A stretch of DNA of 64,000 nucleotides from Arachnopeziza araneosa (lineage: Eukaryota > Ascomycota > Leotiomycetes > Helotiales > Arachnopezizaceae), in assembly GCA_003988855.1 (NCBI GenBank), contig QYAI01000027.1, positions 124,001 to 188,000 on the forward strand, given 5' to 3'. Positions 54,176-64,000 of this stretch are shown here, piece by piece. The notes beneath the pieces were generated by a model, which searched no databases, had not been told where the DNA came from, and saw only the letters and a list, made by a program, of their open reading frames with translations. The translations under genes and the position numbers were made by a program. The first letter of the stretch is position 1; each line of letters opens with the position of its first letter.

Positions 54176-54917
54176 ATGGCGTCATAGTTCCAGGTATTGG
54201 CCATTCTTTCGTCAGCCACAAAATTCACAAAGACCGGCAAGGCAACGGGATGGTACCTTCGTAAGTATTTAGTGAGCTTCAAGAAAGCCGCTCATAGTTC
54301 GCTAACGCAAGAACGTAGCTGAATTTGCACACCCATTCATGGTCTTGAGTGAAATTGCCGATATCACCGTTGCTTCTCCCCAAGGGGGCTTCTCGCAGGT
54401 CGACCCAGGCTCTGTCAAGAACACTGCATCAACTGATTCAGTCTCCCACTCTTCCTTGAAGAAGGAAGAAATATGGACCAATACGAGCAAATTGAGTGAT
54501 TTCGTCGGCAAAGGAAAGAATTTCGATGCTATCTTTTCCCCAGGAGGTCATGCACGTGAGTTTTAAATAATATTAACTGGATATTATTTGAGAGCTGTCC
54601 GTGCTAATTATTCTAAGCCTTATTCGACTTGGCTAAAGATCAAGATGTGAAACCTTTAATCACTGAAGCCTGGGAAGCTGGCAAGGTTGTCGCTGCTATA
54701 TGACACGGCGCCATTTTTTCAAAGACGTCAAGCTCTCGAATGGCGAGTACCTGGTCATATATTCCTGTGTTAAGCCAGAGTACTAGAAATGAAGCCGTTT
54801 TATTACTGAGTCCTTGACATATTGAGAACGATCATGCTAGCTAGGGTTTTGATGTCGAGCTGCCTCAGAACAGCAAGCTTTCATTCTCACCTGCTATACC
54901 TCTGTATGAGCCTTTCT
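54176..54917 (+). pseudogene. DJ-1/PfpI (Hsp31-like) family gene, degenerate
   Basis: Hsp31-type DJ-1 proteins are glutathione-independent glyoxalases/chaperones with a nucleophilic cysteine. Intact splice sites define exons 54176-54260, 54319-54555 and 54618 onward. They encode typical blocks: ILSSATKFTKTGKATGWYLP, EFAHPFMVLSEIADITVASP, FDAIFSPGGHAPLFDLAKD and AWEAGKVVAAI. Lesions: TAG at 54185-54187 (codon 4); TGA at 54701-54703, codon 136, exactly where the nucleophilic Cys of the CHG motif belongs; and a one-base shift just after HGAIF, beyond which FKDVKLSNGEYLV is found in another frame. More stops follow. The 3' limit is approximate. An intact copy may exist elsewhere in the genome. 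Confidence 0.82.
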
Positions 54918-55576
54918 GAAAGCACCGTTGAATTATCATATCAGTATAGTTTTGTACTTCAGAGGTTTCTTCTATTTAGATCATAGAAGTTCAGCATTTT
55001 CGGCTGATTTTGAGTCCTGTTTCAGTCTCAAACAATTGAAATTTATATCAATAGAACCAGCTCAGCAAAATAATTTATTTGTAGATAATCTTTGGTCTCA
55101 AACTGCATTAATCTATGTGACCGCGTTTATTCATCTTTCTTTGTAAGACAATAGCCATATGTAAGAATAAGTATATGTATATCTTCTAAAGTACCCCATT
55201 TATAGATCATTTTCAACATGAACAACGGCTGGATAATATAAATCATATGTGCAATATGCTAGCTAGAGACGATGTTAAAGTTAGCAAATAGCTTGAAGGA
55301 TTGGAGTTCCAAAAAAATCTCTCTCAGGAACATGGATAGGACAGACTTATGGATTAATTGAAGCGAGTAAGATAGTGCGGGTTGCTTCAATAGAAAAAGA
55401 AGCAACATCTTTCCTTTTGTAGATTCTGTGTAGGAAAGAGGTGTAGGAAAGAGAGTAAGGTCGTGAATTACTTGAGTAGCTGAAGGTCACGAGAGAGTAG
55501 ACGAGCACTCTCCTAAATGCACTGTGAATTATGGCTTTGGGTCGCTTTTTGAATAGAGCTTTGAACAATCTCCTTC
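54918..55576. other. Gene-less AT-rich stretch
   Basis: About 0.66 kb between the pseudogene and the membrane-protein gene; no gene seen. Confidence 0.4.
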
Positions 55577-57084
55577 CTATACAGTAGTACATGTCCCGAA
55601 ATCTAACAACTGTCGAATAATTGTGTAATATGCTCCGACAGCCGAAACTGACAATGGCACTACCTGAACGTAAATTCTCCACACTTTATTGGCTAGCATC
55701 TCTGCGCCATTATTAGTACGGCTGATGCCAACGATGCCAGGGAAAAAAATGGAAATCTGGTTGCACACTATCCAAGAAATCAGCCAGCCCCGTTCCGAAG
55801 ATATGCTTTCCCGGACATGGAAGTCTGTGAAACCGAGAATGAAAAAAAGGGGAGCTAGTAAGACCAAAAAAAGAGCAGCGAATGCTATCCGTAGCAAACT
55901 TGGCGAGAAAAGTTCAAGTTCGCAAGAATAATCGCTGCTCTGGCTGTTCAGCTCAAGTATATTTTTAGAGGCTCCCGAATTGAAATTGAGCACAATTTTC
56001 GTTATTATACCTGAATCATCCGGCAGCAACGCCAAAGCATGGTTGTCCTCCACTCCTAAGTTGACTGTGACAGGCGGTCCAGAATTAAAAACTTCTTTAT
56101 TATATGGCCACTCGGAATCAAATTCGAAGGAGAGTGTTCCAATAGTACCATCAAAAGTGCCACCACGTCTCTCGGCTTCCAGCAGTACTGGTGTTCGGAC
56201 TACGTAAAGGTGCGAATAGTCTCCAATAACTCCAATGCAGGCGAGATTGATGATGGACATAAGTGCGAAGGGGAAAATGTATAGTCCGAATGAGGCATAT
56301 CCATACACGCTTAACTCGCTTTTCGATGAGCTGTATAGAGTGACGCATGCAAAAATGAGCTGAGCAAGTCCGGCCATCATTTTGACCCAACTGCGTGACT
56401 TGCTGACTACCACATCTCTGCCATGACCCTCTAGGTGACTGAAAATGATAGATGATTTGAACTCCACATTCAGTGGTTCAAGGGAATATCCTGAAGGAAG
56501 CTTGTGGGATCCATGTATGTCGAAACATTTTAGATAATCAGCATCAAAAACCTCTCCGATTTCCAAGCAGTTAGGCATGTTGCTCCTAGTCAAATAAGTT
56601 ATCTCAAAGATCAATTTGTTAAGCATATAAAATCTCACCTCGTCTTCCAATTATTAATTAATTCTTTAGTCACTCGGATCTCCGTCATAACATTAGCATC
56701 TGGTTTCCAGTCTGCATTTCTTGCAACAACCACCAATGCACCAGCAGCCGCTGCATTCTCCAGTTCATTCCCTGCAAATGAGAAATGTGCCAGAAGTTTC
56801 CAGATTGTCGCTGCCAAAGCGGTGAATGGAAGGAAGAAGGCGATGATGGACCATTGCAAGGTTATATACCATTTCACGCCCGGATTCTGGGGTAGAGTTG
56901 CCACATGGGCGACGAAGTTGGCGAGGAGAAAGACTACAACGTCGTGCCACGTTGTATCCGTGCAAACTGTATCTCCATTGACTCTGAGAGGCGCAGCGAG
57001 GCTGAGCGAAGCTAGGAATCCGACCGAGAGGAAGGCGTTCACGAAGAAGACACGAGAGATGGCCTTAGTCGGGAAGAAATCCAT
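55577..57084 (-). CDS. Fungal multi-pass membrane protein, uncharacterised
   Basis: No named family recognised. Two exons (57084-56639 and 56585-55577) join across a 53-nt intron (GTGAGA donor, TAG acceptor) that splits an Arg codon, giving 484 aa. Hydrophobic segments: near residue 12-32 (VFFVNAFLSVGFLASLSLAA), near 48-62, near 73-95 (ITLQWSIIAFFLPFTALAAT), two spans after residue 210 (LAQLIFACVTLYSS and YIFPFALMSIINLACIGVIG), and near 380 (LLRIAFAALFLVLLAPLFFI), with one or two more before the C-terminus. A soluble loop between residues 270 and 360 separates the last groups. About seven or eight membrane passes in total. Such proteins are found as scattered hypothetical families in filamentous fungi; no transport or enzyme motif is visible. 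Confidence 0.78.
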
Positions 57085-58019
57085 CGCAACACTTTCAGTA
57101 TATAATGATATCAGATGAGGAGAAATAGCACCAGCTTAAAAGAGTTGGGATGGGCTGTGCGTTGGGTTTAGCCTTGTGCTATAATCAGAAGCGTGAGAAG
57201 GCTGAGTTACAGTTCTAGGCGTTCTGCAAGACTAGGCAGAACTCTGTTACTTTCGCGCGAGACGAGAGCGGTATGGGTGATTTCGCTGGGATTTAAAAGG
57301 AAGCTATCGACTAGTAGTGGGAGCCGTGTTTCGATGTTGGCCGCAGGCCTATGCGCTGTTGGGAAGGGTAAATTTAGGTGCATTGACAAATTTCATAATT
57401 TCATTCTACGCAAGAGCGTGCAAGAGGTGTTTCAAAAGTCAGGTAGGAGAAGAGAATCAATGTATTATTTGTATTAACATCTAAGGTGCATACTGTGTAC
57501 ATTCAAGAAGCAAGACCCTTCTTAGAATCTGCCGTCACGTGTGTATGCCCCAAAATCGACTAGAATATTCATATGCCCAATAAACCTACTACACTATCTT
57601 GACGAATGGTCGGGTAGCCTTTGGACCCATCCATCTCGAATCTCTAGGTTGGTGAAGGATGATGGGAACAAATCCAGAGGTGCTAACTTGTCGTATGGCT
57701 GGATGTAACCACACCTCAACGCGGACCAATAAGCGATTCAAATACGTGCTTATATACATACACGTGATAAAATCAACAAAAGCTTGTCCTAGTAATTTCT
57801 CGTGCGGTAGTTTGTCCCTTGATATCAGTCAACACGGGTATCCTTTGCCTTGGGGAGGTTGTTTAAAGTCTTTCATAGCCCCCCTATCAAGATTGCTCGT
57901 TCTCGGAGATAAAACGAGTGTAGGACCATACACGTAGAGTAGACTATCGTGTTTAGTAAGTCAAGTATTTTGAGTATGCGAGTAGAGTTGGTAGTAACTG
58001 ATGATAATAATACAGGAAG
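57085..58019. other. Gene-poor stretch, part 1
   Basis: Promoter of the membrane-protein gene at its left end; no gene in the remaining 0.9 kb. Confidence 0.4.
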
Positions 58020-58112
58020 AGAACAGATCTACAGGGCCATTGAATAGTGTGTTTGGCTGAGCCAGCCCCCGCCAGTCCAATTCCATACAATGTATCACAC
58101 TCAAATCCCGAC
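58020..58112 (+). repeat. Dispersed repeat, copy A (C/G-retaining)
   Basis: Begins AGAACAGATCTACA and ends AAATCCCGAC. Same-strand match to 29274-29364; this copy keeps C/G at many positions where the other has T/A. Confidence 0.7.
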
Positions 58113-58576
58113 AAGACAAGCCAGGTCGCTCTGGTTTGCTCCCGTAGCAGAAGATAGCGTCGATTGTTGTTAGTCGAAGCCTCGATCCTATTGATAAGTT
58201 CAACACCATCACGCATTCACTCGTCGCACGAGTGCAAATTTCTGCCTGGCTGTCATTCACTGCCCGGTCCGGATGAGAGGCTGAGACGATCACCACCGGA
58301 CATGGCTGGACTATCTCTTTTCCACAACCTCGTGCCTCCGAAGAGAATCAGCCGGTGTGGAGAAAGATGAGCTTCCCACGTGTTTTGATTCGGTCACGGG
58401 GGAACTGAATACACACAATACAACGGTATTTCACCTGGGAACTCCACCCCTTTTCTGCCGGGGGAAGTTCCGTGTTAAGAACTATGTTGGCGCTACCAAT
58501 GCCGCAGGTTTTGCAGGCGTTGCAGGTCTTAAGTGTCGCGGTGAGAGTGTCGTACCAACAGCGAAGGCACTATGAC

Positions 58577-58790
58577 AGCGAAAGTTTAGATAACGGTAGA
58601 ATTACGAATGACGTCGAGACTTCTCCTGGAGGAAGATTGCTGATGATGATGCGGTTGTAAATGATAGCGAGGTTCTGAATGACAGCAGAGTTGGAATGAC
58701 GGTAGGATTGGAATGACAGTGAGATTGTAAATGACGGTAGAATTGGATGACGGTGAGATTATAAATGACAGAAAAATCGAAAAACGAGAG
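58577..58790. repeat. Degenerate GAATGACGGTAGA-type tandem repeat
   Basis: About ten imperfect units of 17-20 bp, for example GAATGACGGTAGGATTG, GAATGACAGTGAGATTG, AAATGACGGTAGAATTG and GATGACGGTGAGATT. Looks like a decayed minisatellite. Confidence 0.7.
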
Positions 58791-61272
58791 TGAAACTGCG
58801 CATGACAGATTTCAAAGTGGTCATATTTGACAGCAGCATCCGTTGATGAAGCGACAACAACCAAATCACCGCAGCATCTATGATGATCAATTCAGCGTGG
58901 TCTTGCCAATCCCAGCTAAAGCAAATGCTACAACGTTGCTACGATGCCATCTAGCACATTGCGTGCCCCCTCGGTATAAATACTCCTGGAGAACTCCATG
59001 ATTAGCTCTCTCTGCACCGGTCTTGCTTCAGTAGTGAATGTTGAGCGTGGAGTATAAATTCTTTACAACGCAGGCTTCTTGGAGTTCATCCATCGACTCA
59101 AACCAGTAACCAAGAATGGTCTGGCGCTCGTGGACGGAGAAGAGAAAATACGGTATTGAATTGCGATGAGCGCTGACGGCGCCCATGGGTTTGATGAAAA
59201 TGAGGGTTGAAACATGGATGGTTGTCTAGTTTTGTTCTCGTCCTCCTTCAACGTGTTTTCAGTCGCCAAGAAGCCCTGCACCATTTTGTTGCTATTCTGA
59301 TGACGGTTTCATCGAAACTATCGTGGCTGTCGGTCGCGACAAACTGGTGTTGTAATTCGCCCTGCCAGTGCTGACGTTGACATATCTGCGAGGTTCGAAT
59401 GTGGACTGCGAAGAGGTCAGTTTGGATCCGAAAAGATGTCGGTTTTAGTCACGGTTCAATCACATTAGCGGTGCATTCACTTACTCGAGAACCACCCCAC
59501 TTCCCGATCTTTACCCGATTATGCAGACGATGCCGAAGACGATGATGATTATACGGAATATCCGCTGATCCGTAACTTGTAGTCTATCCACACACCTGGC
59601 AGGATGAGACGTGGGAAAGAGTTCGTCTGGCTTCGCATGCCGTGACTGGTATCTGAGATCCGACATCATTTCTCAAATTCGTACGTAGGTAGACTTGAAT
59701 GATCATGGCTCTGACCGGAATTCAGAGGTTCCAGAAGGCCGCTGCAGTATTGCATGGTCAGGATAATTCCTGTCAAAGGAGAGCGAGAATCAGCACGCTC
59801 TGGGTGCAGCTTCAATGTGGCAACGGAATCTCGGGTTCCTGGTTTCCATGCGAGGGCTGCAGATCTCGGATCATGAACCTATGTTTAACTATGACCCTTT
59901 GAAATCCTTCTGTGTGGTTTACACCAACGGGATGGAATGTTCTTTAGGTATTGCTGTGCTCCCATCTGTCCCGTGAACTTGTCCATGTTTCTCATATCCC
60001 AACAGCTCCTCAAGTGATCAGGGTGTTTTGACTTGCTCTGTCGCCAAATTGAGGGTAAACTTGCGAGATGCCATGTCTGATGGTTGACGACGCTCGTTCT
60101 TTGAGCTGCTTCTAGGTATTGCTGGTTAGTTGTGTCGAGCCGTCTTTGTTTTTGCAGGTATGGTCTGAACTCCCATCAGTAACGTGACCAGGTAAGATAA
60201 ACTTCACGAGGGGAGATGTGATTGCTGTACTTACTTGGAACTGTGCGACGTCTAACGGTTGTATCACGGCCGGAATGGACGTGCTGAATAATCGCCCGGG
60301 CTGAAGGACGTGTGGTGAGAGTTTGGCGAGGTCTGGTTGAGGAAAGTGAGGCGCCATGCGGCGCTGCAGTTCTGATTGGTCAATGTATATTTATAAAGTC
60401 GAGGCTCAATCGATATATTTACCATGGCCATGGCCTCGCCGAAGCCGGGCCGGTTTGGGCTGGAATGGCTGGCTGTCTGTGGTTTCGGCAATGATGGGAA
60501 GGGTAGCTCGGATGGTCAGGTTGGAATATCTGCGCTTCAGATCTCTGGAAAGGATGGAGATGAGTTATATATATCTGCGTGGGCGCTGGGGTTTGATCAA
60601 TCAAACGGATTCTAGGAGCCGGTATGATTGCGGATATGTGTTTGCAATTGCTATGAGATGTGACTTGGAAACTTGCTGTGAAAGTGTCACGCGTATTTGT
60701 TCTACGGCCAAAAGGAATAACTTATCGGTTTTACTTTTTGACTTGAGTTGGATATCAAAGTGTGACGCAATATTTGATTTCCGGGAGCTTCGGAGTAGGG
60801 GTTTCCAGTGTCCGGCCTGTATCCGCTCTCAGTATGACACAACTATGTTTTACGGTAATATCAGGGTGGCATATATCAAGAGTTCATGCTGAACAGCTGT
60901 TGGCTTGTTTACAACCTGGTCATGTAATCTATAAAAACCCGCAGCAAACCGGAGTGACGTGTATCGGAAAACTGCCGAGCGCGCTGCAGTCATCGCAATG
61001 AGGAGATCTGCTCTGAAATGTCGTTGGTCTCGGTAGTGATGAGAGCAAATAGGTCCGAATTGCTTCGTGTCGCGTTGAAAAAAGTGGAAAGCGACCCATA
61101 GATGCACATGGCGATTTACAAATGGCAGCTTCCATTTCAACGCCATTGATGGTCTAGAGGAGCGGCAAGTGGATCGCAGGTGTTGACCAGCAGGCAGGTA
61201 TCCACAGATTGATTATATAGTGGGCGCAGGCGGGTCCTGGCTTCCTCGACTCACCGTGTTCGCATCTTCGCA
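58791..61272. other. Gene-poor stretch, part 2
   Basis: About 2.5 kb with no supported gene. Short frames (for example 59063-59284 minus, 60112-60357 minus) have no domain, splice or homology signal that I can see. Confidence 0.45.
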
Positions 61273-61338
61273 TTGGTCTCTGGCTCTCTGGCTCTCTGGC
61301 TCTCTGGCTCTCTGGCTCTCTGGCTCTCTGGCTGTCTG
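61273..61338 (+). repeat. TGGCTCTC 8-bp tandem repeat
   Basis: Six exact TGGCTCTC units at 61281-61328, flanked by imperfect units (TTGGTCTC before, TGGCTGTC after). It lies about 500 bp upstream of the intact HET gene. Confidence 0.9.
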
Positions 61339-61840
61339 GAATGCGAACGCTGCAACTCCTCTGTCTACGCTCTTATCTCGTCAGCTGCGCGGCAGTGCCA
61401 TCGGCCGCGGTGATTAGGCTGTACGCTCTGCAACATCCTTTTGGGCCTAGCAGGAGGAGAGCGGAACCTGATATTTATTGAGTTGTTGGACGCCATTGTC
61501 CATGTGTTGTCGTTGGCGATGTTCCGAGGGACACATATGCAGCTTCTGGTGCGAGCGACGTCGAGTCGGCCCTTTATTCGGTCCTGTTTCCACCACGCCC
61601 GCGGGGGGTCAGAAGAGAAAAGGACGATCTAAAGGCGTCGCCTATAACGCATCGGGCGGGGAATCCCAGTTCTTCCGTTGGGCAGTGGCGCAGGCCAACC
61701 CTCCTCCTCCAATCGACCCGTTTGGTCCGTCTAGGAAGTGAGTTGCATTCGACGTCGGATATCCTTGAAAGGCTCGCCTTTTTCTCAACCTTCTTCCCGT
61801 CGTGGCCACATATTTTTCCGCGACTCTTGGACCGGCCACT

Positions 61841-63808
61841 ATGAAACTGCGGTCGCCATATAGTCCGCTTCCCTCAAGCACGTCCATCCGTCTCCTGGAG
61901 ATTCAATCAGAGAGAGAGAGCGATCCCATCCGGTGCTGCTTTCGAGTCGTCGACTTGAAGGATGAACCCGAGTATGAAGCCTTGTCATATTGTTGGGGAG
62001 AGAAAGCCAGAAAGAAGACGGTCATCTGTGATGGTGTTGAAGTACGGGTGACGGCGAACCTGGCAAAGGCGCTGCGTCGATACCGCTGTGGATCCGCAAG
62101 TTCAAGGTCAAGTTCCGGATCGAGACTCCAAAGATTCTTTCCGCGCGTTACAGATCGAGATGCACAAGCAGATGACCTCTCGGGAATAGCCAAGAGGAGC
62201 AATCCGGGACGTCCCGATCGTTATCGCGCCTGTGGCCTTCTCTGGGCAGATGGGATATGTATAAATCAAGACGACGATGTGGAAAAGTCGGAGCAGGTGG
62301 TGATGATGGGAGAGATCTACGCTCAAGCCAAGACGGTTGTCGCATGGCTGGGAGACAAGGATATCCAGCTTCCGGACGCATTGGAGTTGGTGAAAGCGTG
62401 TCAACACGAAAGCTGGGAAGAGAAGACGGCTTTGCATATTAAGCTTGGAGTCGAGGGGAAAATATCGCCAGAGCTGCTGACGGAAGATAAGCATGCGCTT
62501 CGGCATCTACCGCCGCTCAACGCCCCTCAGTGGAAAGCGTTGTCGTGGTTTTTGGGACTGCCATGGTTCTCTCGATTGTGGATCGTGCAAGAGGTAGCAT
62601 TAGCGAAGAATGTGATTGCTCTGATAGGAAACTACGAGGTGCACTCATCAGAGTTTCGAGCCATCCATCCCGCGGTTGAATGGCTCATGAAGAAGGATTA
62701 TGCAAAAATTCTCAAATTGGACATTGGTGCCTTATTGAACGCGGAATTTGTACTGAACAATATTTCCACCATGACTCGCGGCAAAAAACGGCCGCCGCTG
62801 CTGAGATTGATAAGGGAGACGCGGAAATTTACTTGTTATGAGCCTCAAGACAGGATATTTGCGATCCTTGGCATCGCGGCAGAGAATAGCATCCCAAGCG
62901 TACGGAGTGGCCTTGTCGCTGCGTATTCACGGCACTATCAGGAGGTGTTTTGGACAGCCATTCTTCTCCTTGTCAAAAATAGCGAGAACCTAGATGTGCT
63001 GAACGAGGTGAGAACGCCACCGATCTTTGTGGCGAAAGACTATCGACCTTCTTGGGTCGCCGATTGGAACCATGGCCATTCGGGAGTTTCCATCCTGCAG
63101 GCCGTGAATTTTAGAGCTTGTCGGGACATGGTTAGAGAGCTTGAATCGACACCAGATAATCGGGTTCTACGTGTGAAAGGCTTCGAGGTCGACTCAATCA
63201 AAGAGTGCAAAATCTTCCCATCTACGAGGACGGGCGTTTTTGAAGTCATACCCAAAGCTTGGGCTTTGACAATTTCCGCCCTTGGTTCCAACGCTGGAAG
63301 ATACGTGAATGCAGATTCACTTGAAGCTGCATTTACCTACACAATCATGATGGGCAGAGATGTTAGATCCAATGGACCAGCTTCCGATGGCAAAGATCTA
63401 ATTTCCCATGCCTCCTCATACTGGAAAAAGGCGTGGGATAGTAACCTGCTGCCTGAACTTCAAGGCGTTCAGGAGTCTATGCAACAGTCTCTGGAAACCA
63501 TCCCAATGTTCGATACGACAATCCATCACTCATGTAACTCGCGAACATTCTTCCTCACAGAAGGAGGATATATAGGAATTGGACCTCGATGGTTGAGGCC
63601 AGATGACAAGGTAGCGATATTGTACGGAGGCAAAACACCATATATCTTACGACACGAAACCAGTTCCGAGCTTGACGCAATCTTGGCCAGCCAGGATCTT
63701 GGTGGACAATCATGTCGCTTGGTAGGAGAAAGTTACGTACACGGGATGATGTATGGAGAAGTGCTGAGAAGAGGAAGATCAGAAGAAACCTTTTTCAATA
63801 TCTGGTGA
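61841..63808 (+). CDS. HET-domain protein (intact)
   Basis: HET-domain proteins mediate vegetative incompatibility and can trigger programmed cell death after recognising non-self. The single exon from ATG 61841 encodes 655 aa; the frame is open to 61802, but without an ATG. HET-domain blocks in order: EYEALSYCWGEK near residue 45, KKTVICDGVEVRVTANLAKA, LLWADGICINQDDDVEK near residue 137, VMMGEIYAQAKTVVAWLGD, and LPWFSRLWIVQEVALAKNV near residue 246. The C-terminal region has the usual EPQDRIFAILGIA, PSWVADW, VKGFEVDSI and GYIGIGPRW segments, and ends with a VGESYVHGMMYGEVL block. No stop or shift is visible, unlike the two other HET loci here. An insert rich in Ser/Arg (SASSRSSSGSRLQRFF) splits the HET domain after the second block. 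Confidence 0.92.
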   Translation: MKLRSPYSPLPSSTSIRLLEIQSERESDPIRCCFRVVDLKDEPEYEALSYCWGEKARKKTVICDGVEVRVTANLAKALRRYRCGSASSRSSSGSRLQRFFPRVTDRDAQADDLSGIAKRSNPGRPDRYRACGLLWADGICINQDDDVEKSEQVVMMGEIYAQAKTVVAWLGDKDIQLPDALELVKACQHESWEEKTALHIKLGVEGKISPELLTEDKHALRHLPPLNAPQWKALSWFLGLPWFSRLWIVQEVALAKNVIALIGNYEVHSSEFRAIHPAVEWLMKKDYAKILKLDIGALLNAEFVLNNISTMTRGKKRPPLLRLIRETRKFTCYEPQDRIFAILGIAAENSIPSVRSGLVAAYSRHYQEVFWTAILLLVKNSENLDVLNEVRTPPIFVAKDYRPSWVADWNHGHSGVSILQAVNFRACRDMVRELESTPDNRVLRVKGFEVDSIKECKIFPSTRTGVFEVIPKAWALTISALGSNAGRYVNADSLEAAFTYTIMMGRDVRSNGPASDGKDLISHASSYWKKAWDSNLLPELQGVQESMQQSLETIPMFDTTIHHSCNSRTFFLTEGGYIGIGPRWLRPDDKVAILYGGKTPYILRHETSSELDAILASQDLGGQSCRLVGESYVHGMMYGEVLRRGRSEETFFNIW

Positions 63809-64000
63809 AGCTGTCTGCCGCAAATCGAAACCTACAAGTAAAGCCGCGACCTTGCAACTCTCTTCTGGTCTTTCTCCATAGTACGACTCGGTCTTGGCGA
63901 TGGAGCCAAACAGCAAGTCGTACTTTGTCTACATGAGAGACTTCAGGTTGTTTGAAGCTTGCAGGCCAAGTTTCTATGTTATAAACGGCTATCCCAATTC
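63809..64000. other. 3' flank of HET gene to window end
   Basis: Nothing recognised in the last 192 bp. Confidence 0.4.

Noticed and set aside
54701..54703. Selenocysteine codon in DJ-1-like gene
   Set aside because: The gene has another stop at codon 4 and a frameshift; ascomycetes are not known to carry Sec machinery and I see no SECIS-like hairpin.
59063..59284. 73-aa minus-strand frame in the gene-poor region
   Set aside because: No signal peptide, domain or splice context; length is within chance expectation.
61281..61328. CRISPR-like array
   Set aside because: Units are contiguous 8-mers without spacers: a simple tandem repeat in a eukaryotic genome.

Overview
This is nuclear DNA of a filamentous ascomycete (Pezizomycotina). 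The evidence is the many short 43-125 nt GT-AG introns, the Zn2Cys6 regulator, three HET-domain loci, and orthologues with typical filamentous-fungal sequence (HAT1, Ctk3, Mdn1, Noc3, Nip7, Mrh4). A leotiomycete such as a Helotiales member seems likely, but that is a guess. I see no rRNA, CRISPR or prokaryotic features and no convincing tRNA.

Layout. At the left edge lies the 5' part of HAT1 (-), divergent from a ZIP metal transporter (+). A 1.85 kb stretch without a recognisable gene leads into a five-exon Cdc4-like F-box/WD40 gene. Next come a strikingly C-depleted tract and a HET-domain pseudogene with one in-frame stop and one frameshift. From 11 to 29 kb is a compact housekeeping block: Ctk3 (-), pyrroline-5-carboxylate reductase (+), mitochondrial ribosomal protein bL12m (-), and an uninterrupted 14.7 kb midasin (MDN1) reading frame (+). 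From 29.4 to 33.2 kb there are a secreted GH76 mannanase (-), a spliced eight-cysteine small secreted protein (+) and a small one-pass membrane protein (+). From 33.3 to 40.3 kb are NOC3 (-), NIP7 (+), the mitochondrial helicase MRH4 (+) and a MYND zinc-finger protein (+).

From 40.3 to 43.6 kb the DNA is degenerate. It holds a 308-bp inverted-repeat element (MITE-like), a C-terminal HET remnant with stops, and a broken coiled-coil/membrane fragment that abuts it. Next are an AYR1-like SDR (-) and a divergent Zn2Cys6 regulator (+), an F-box protein, two small low-confidence genes, a tautomerase, a zinc-type alcohol dehydrogenase (-), a DJ-1/Hsp31-like pseudogene in which the expected catalytic Cys codon reads TGA, and a fungal multi-pass membrane protein (-). 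The last 7 kb is a gene-poor, repeat-rich stretch of about 4.7 kb followed by an intact HET-domain gene.

Functional themes. Ribosome biogenesis is over-represented: midasin, Noc3 and Nip7 all act on pre-60S particles, while Mrh4 and bL12m act on the mitochondrial large subunit. They include two head-to-head pairs with short shared promoters. Accessory DNA (HET loci, repeats, pseudogenes) separates these conserved blocks, and part of it shows C-to-T/G-to-A differences of the kind left by repeat-induced point mutation (RIP).
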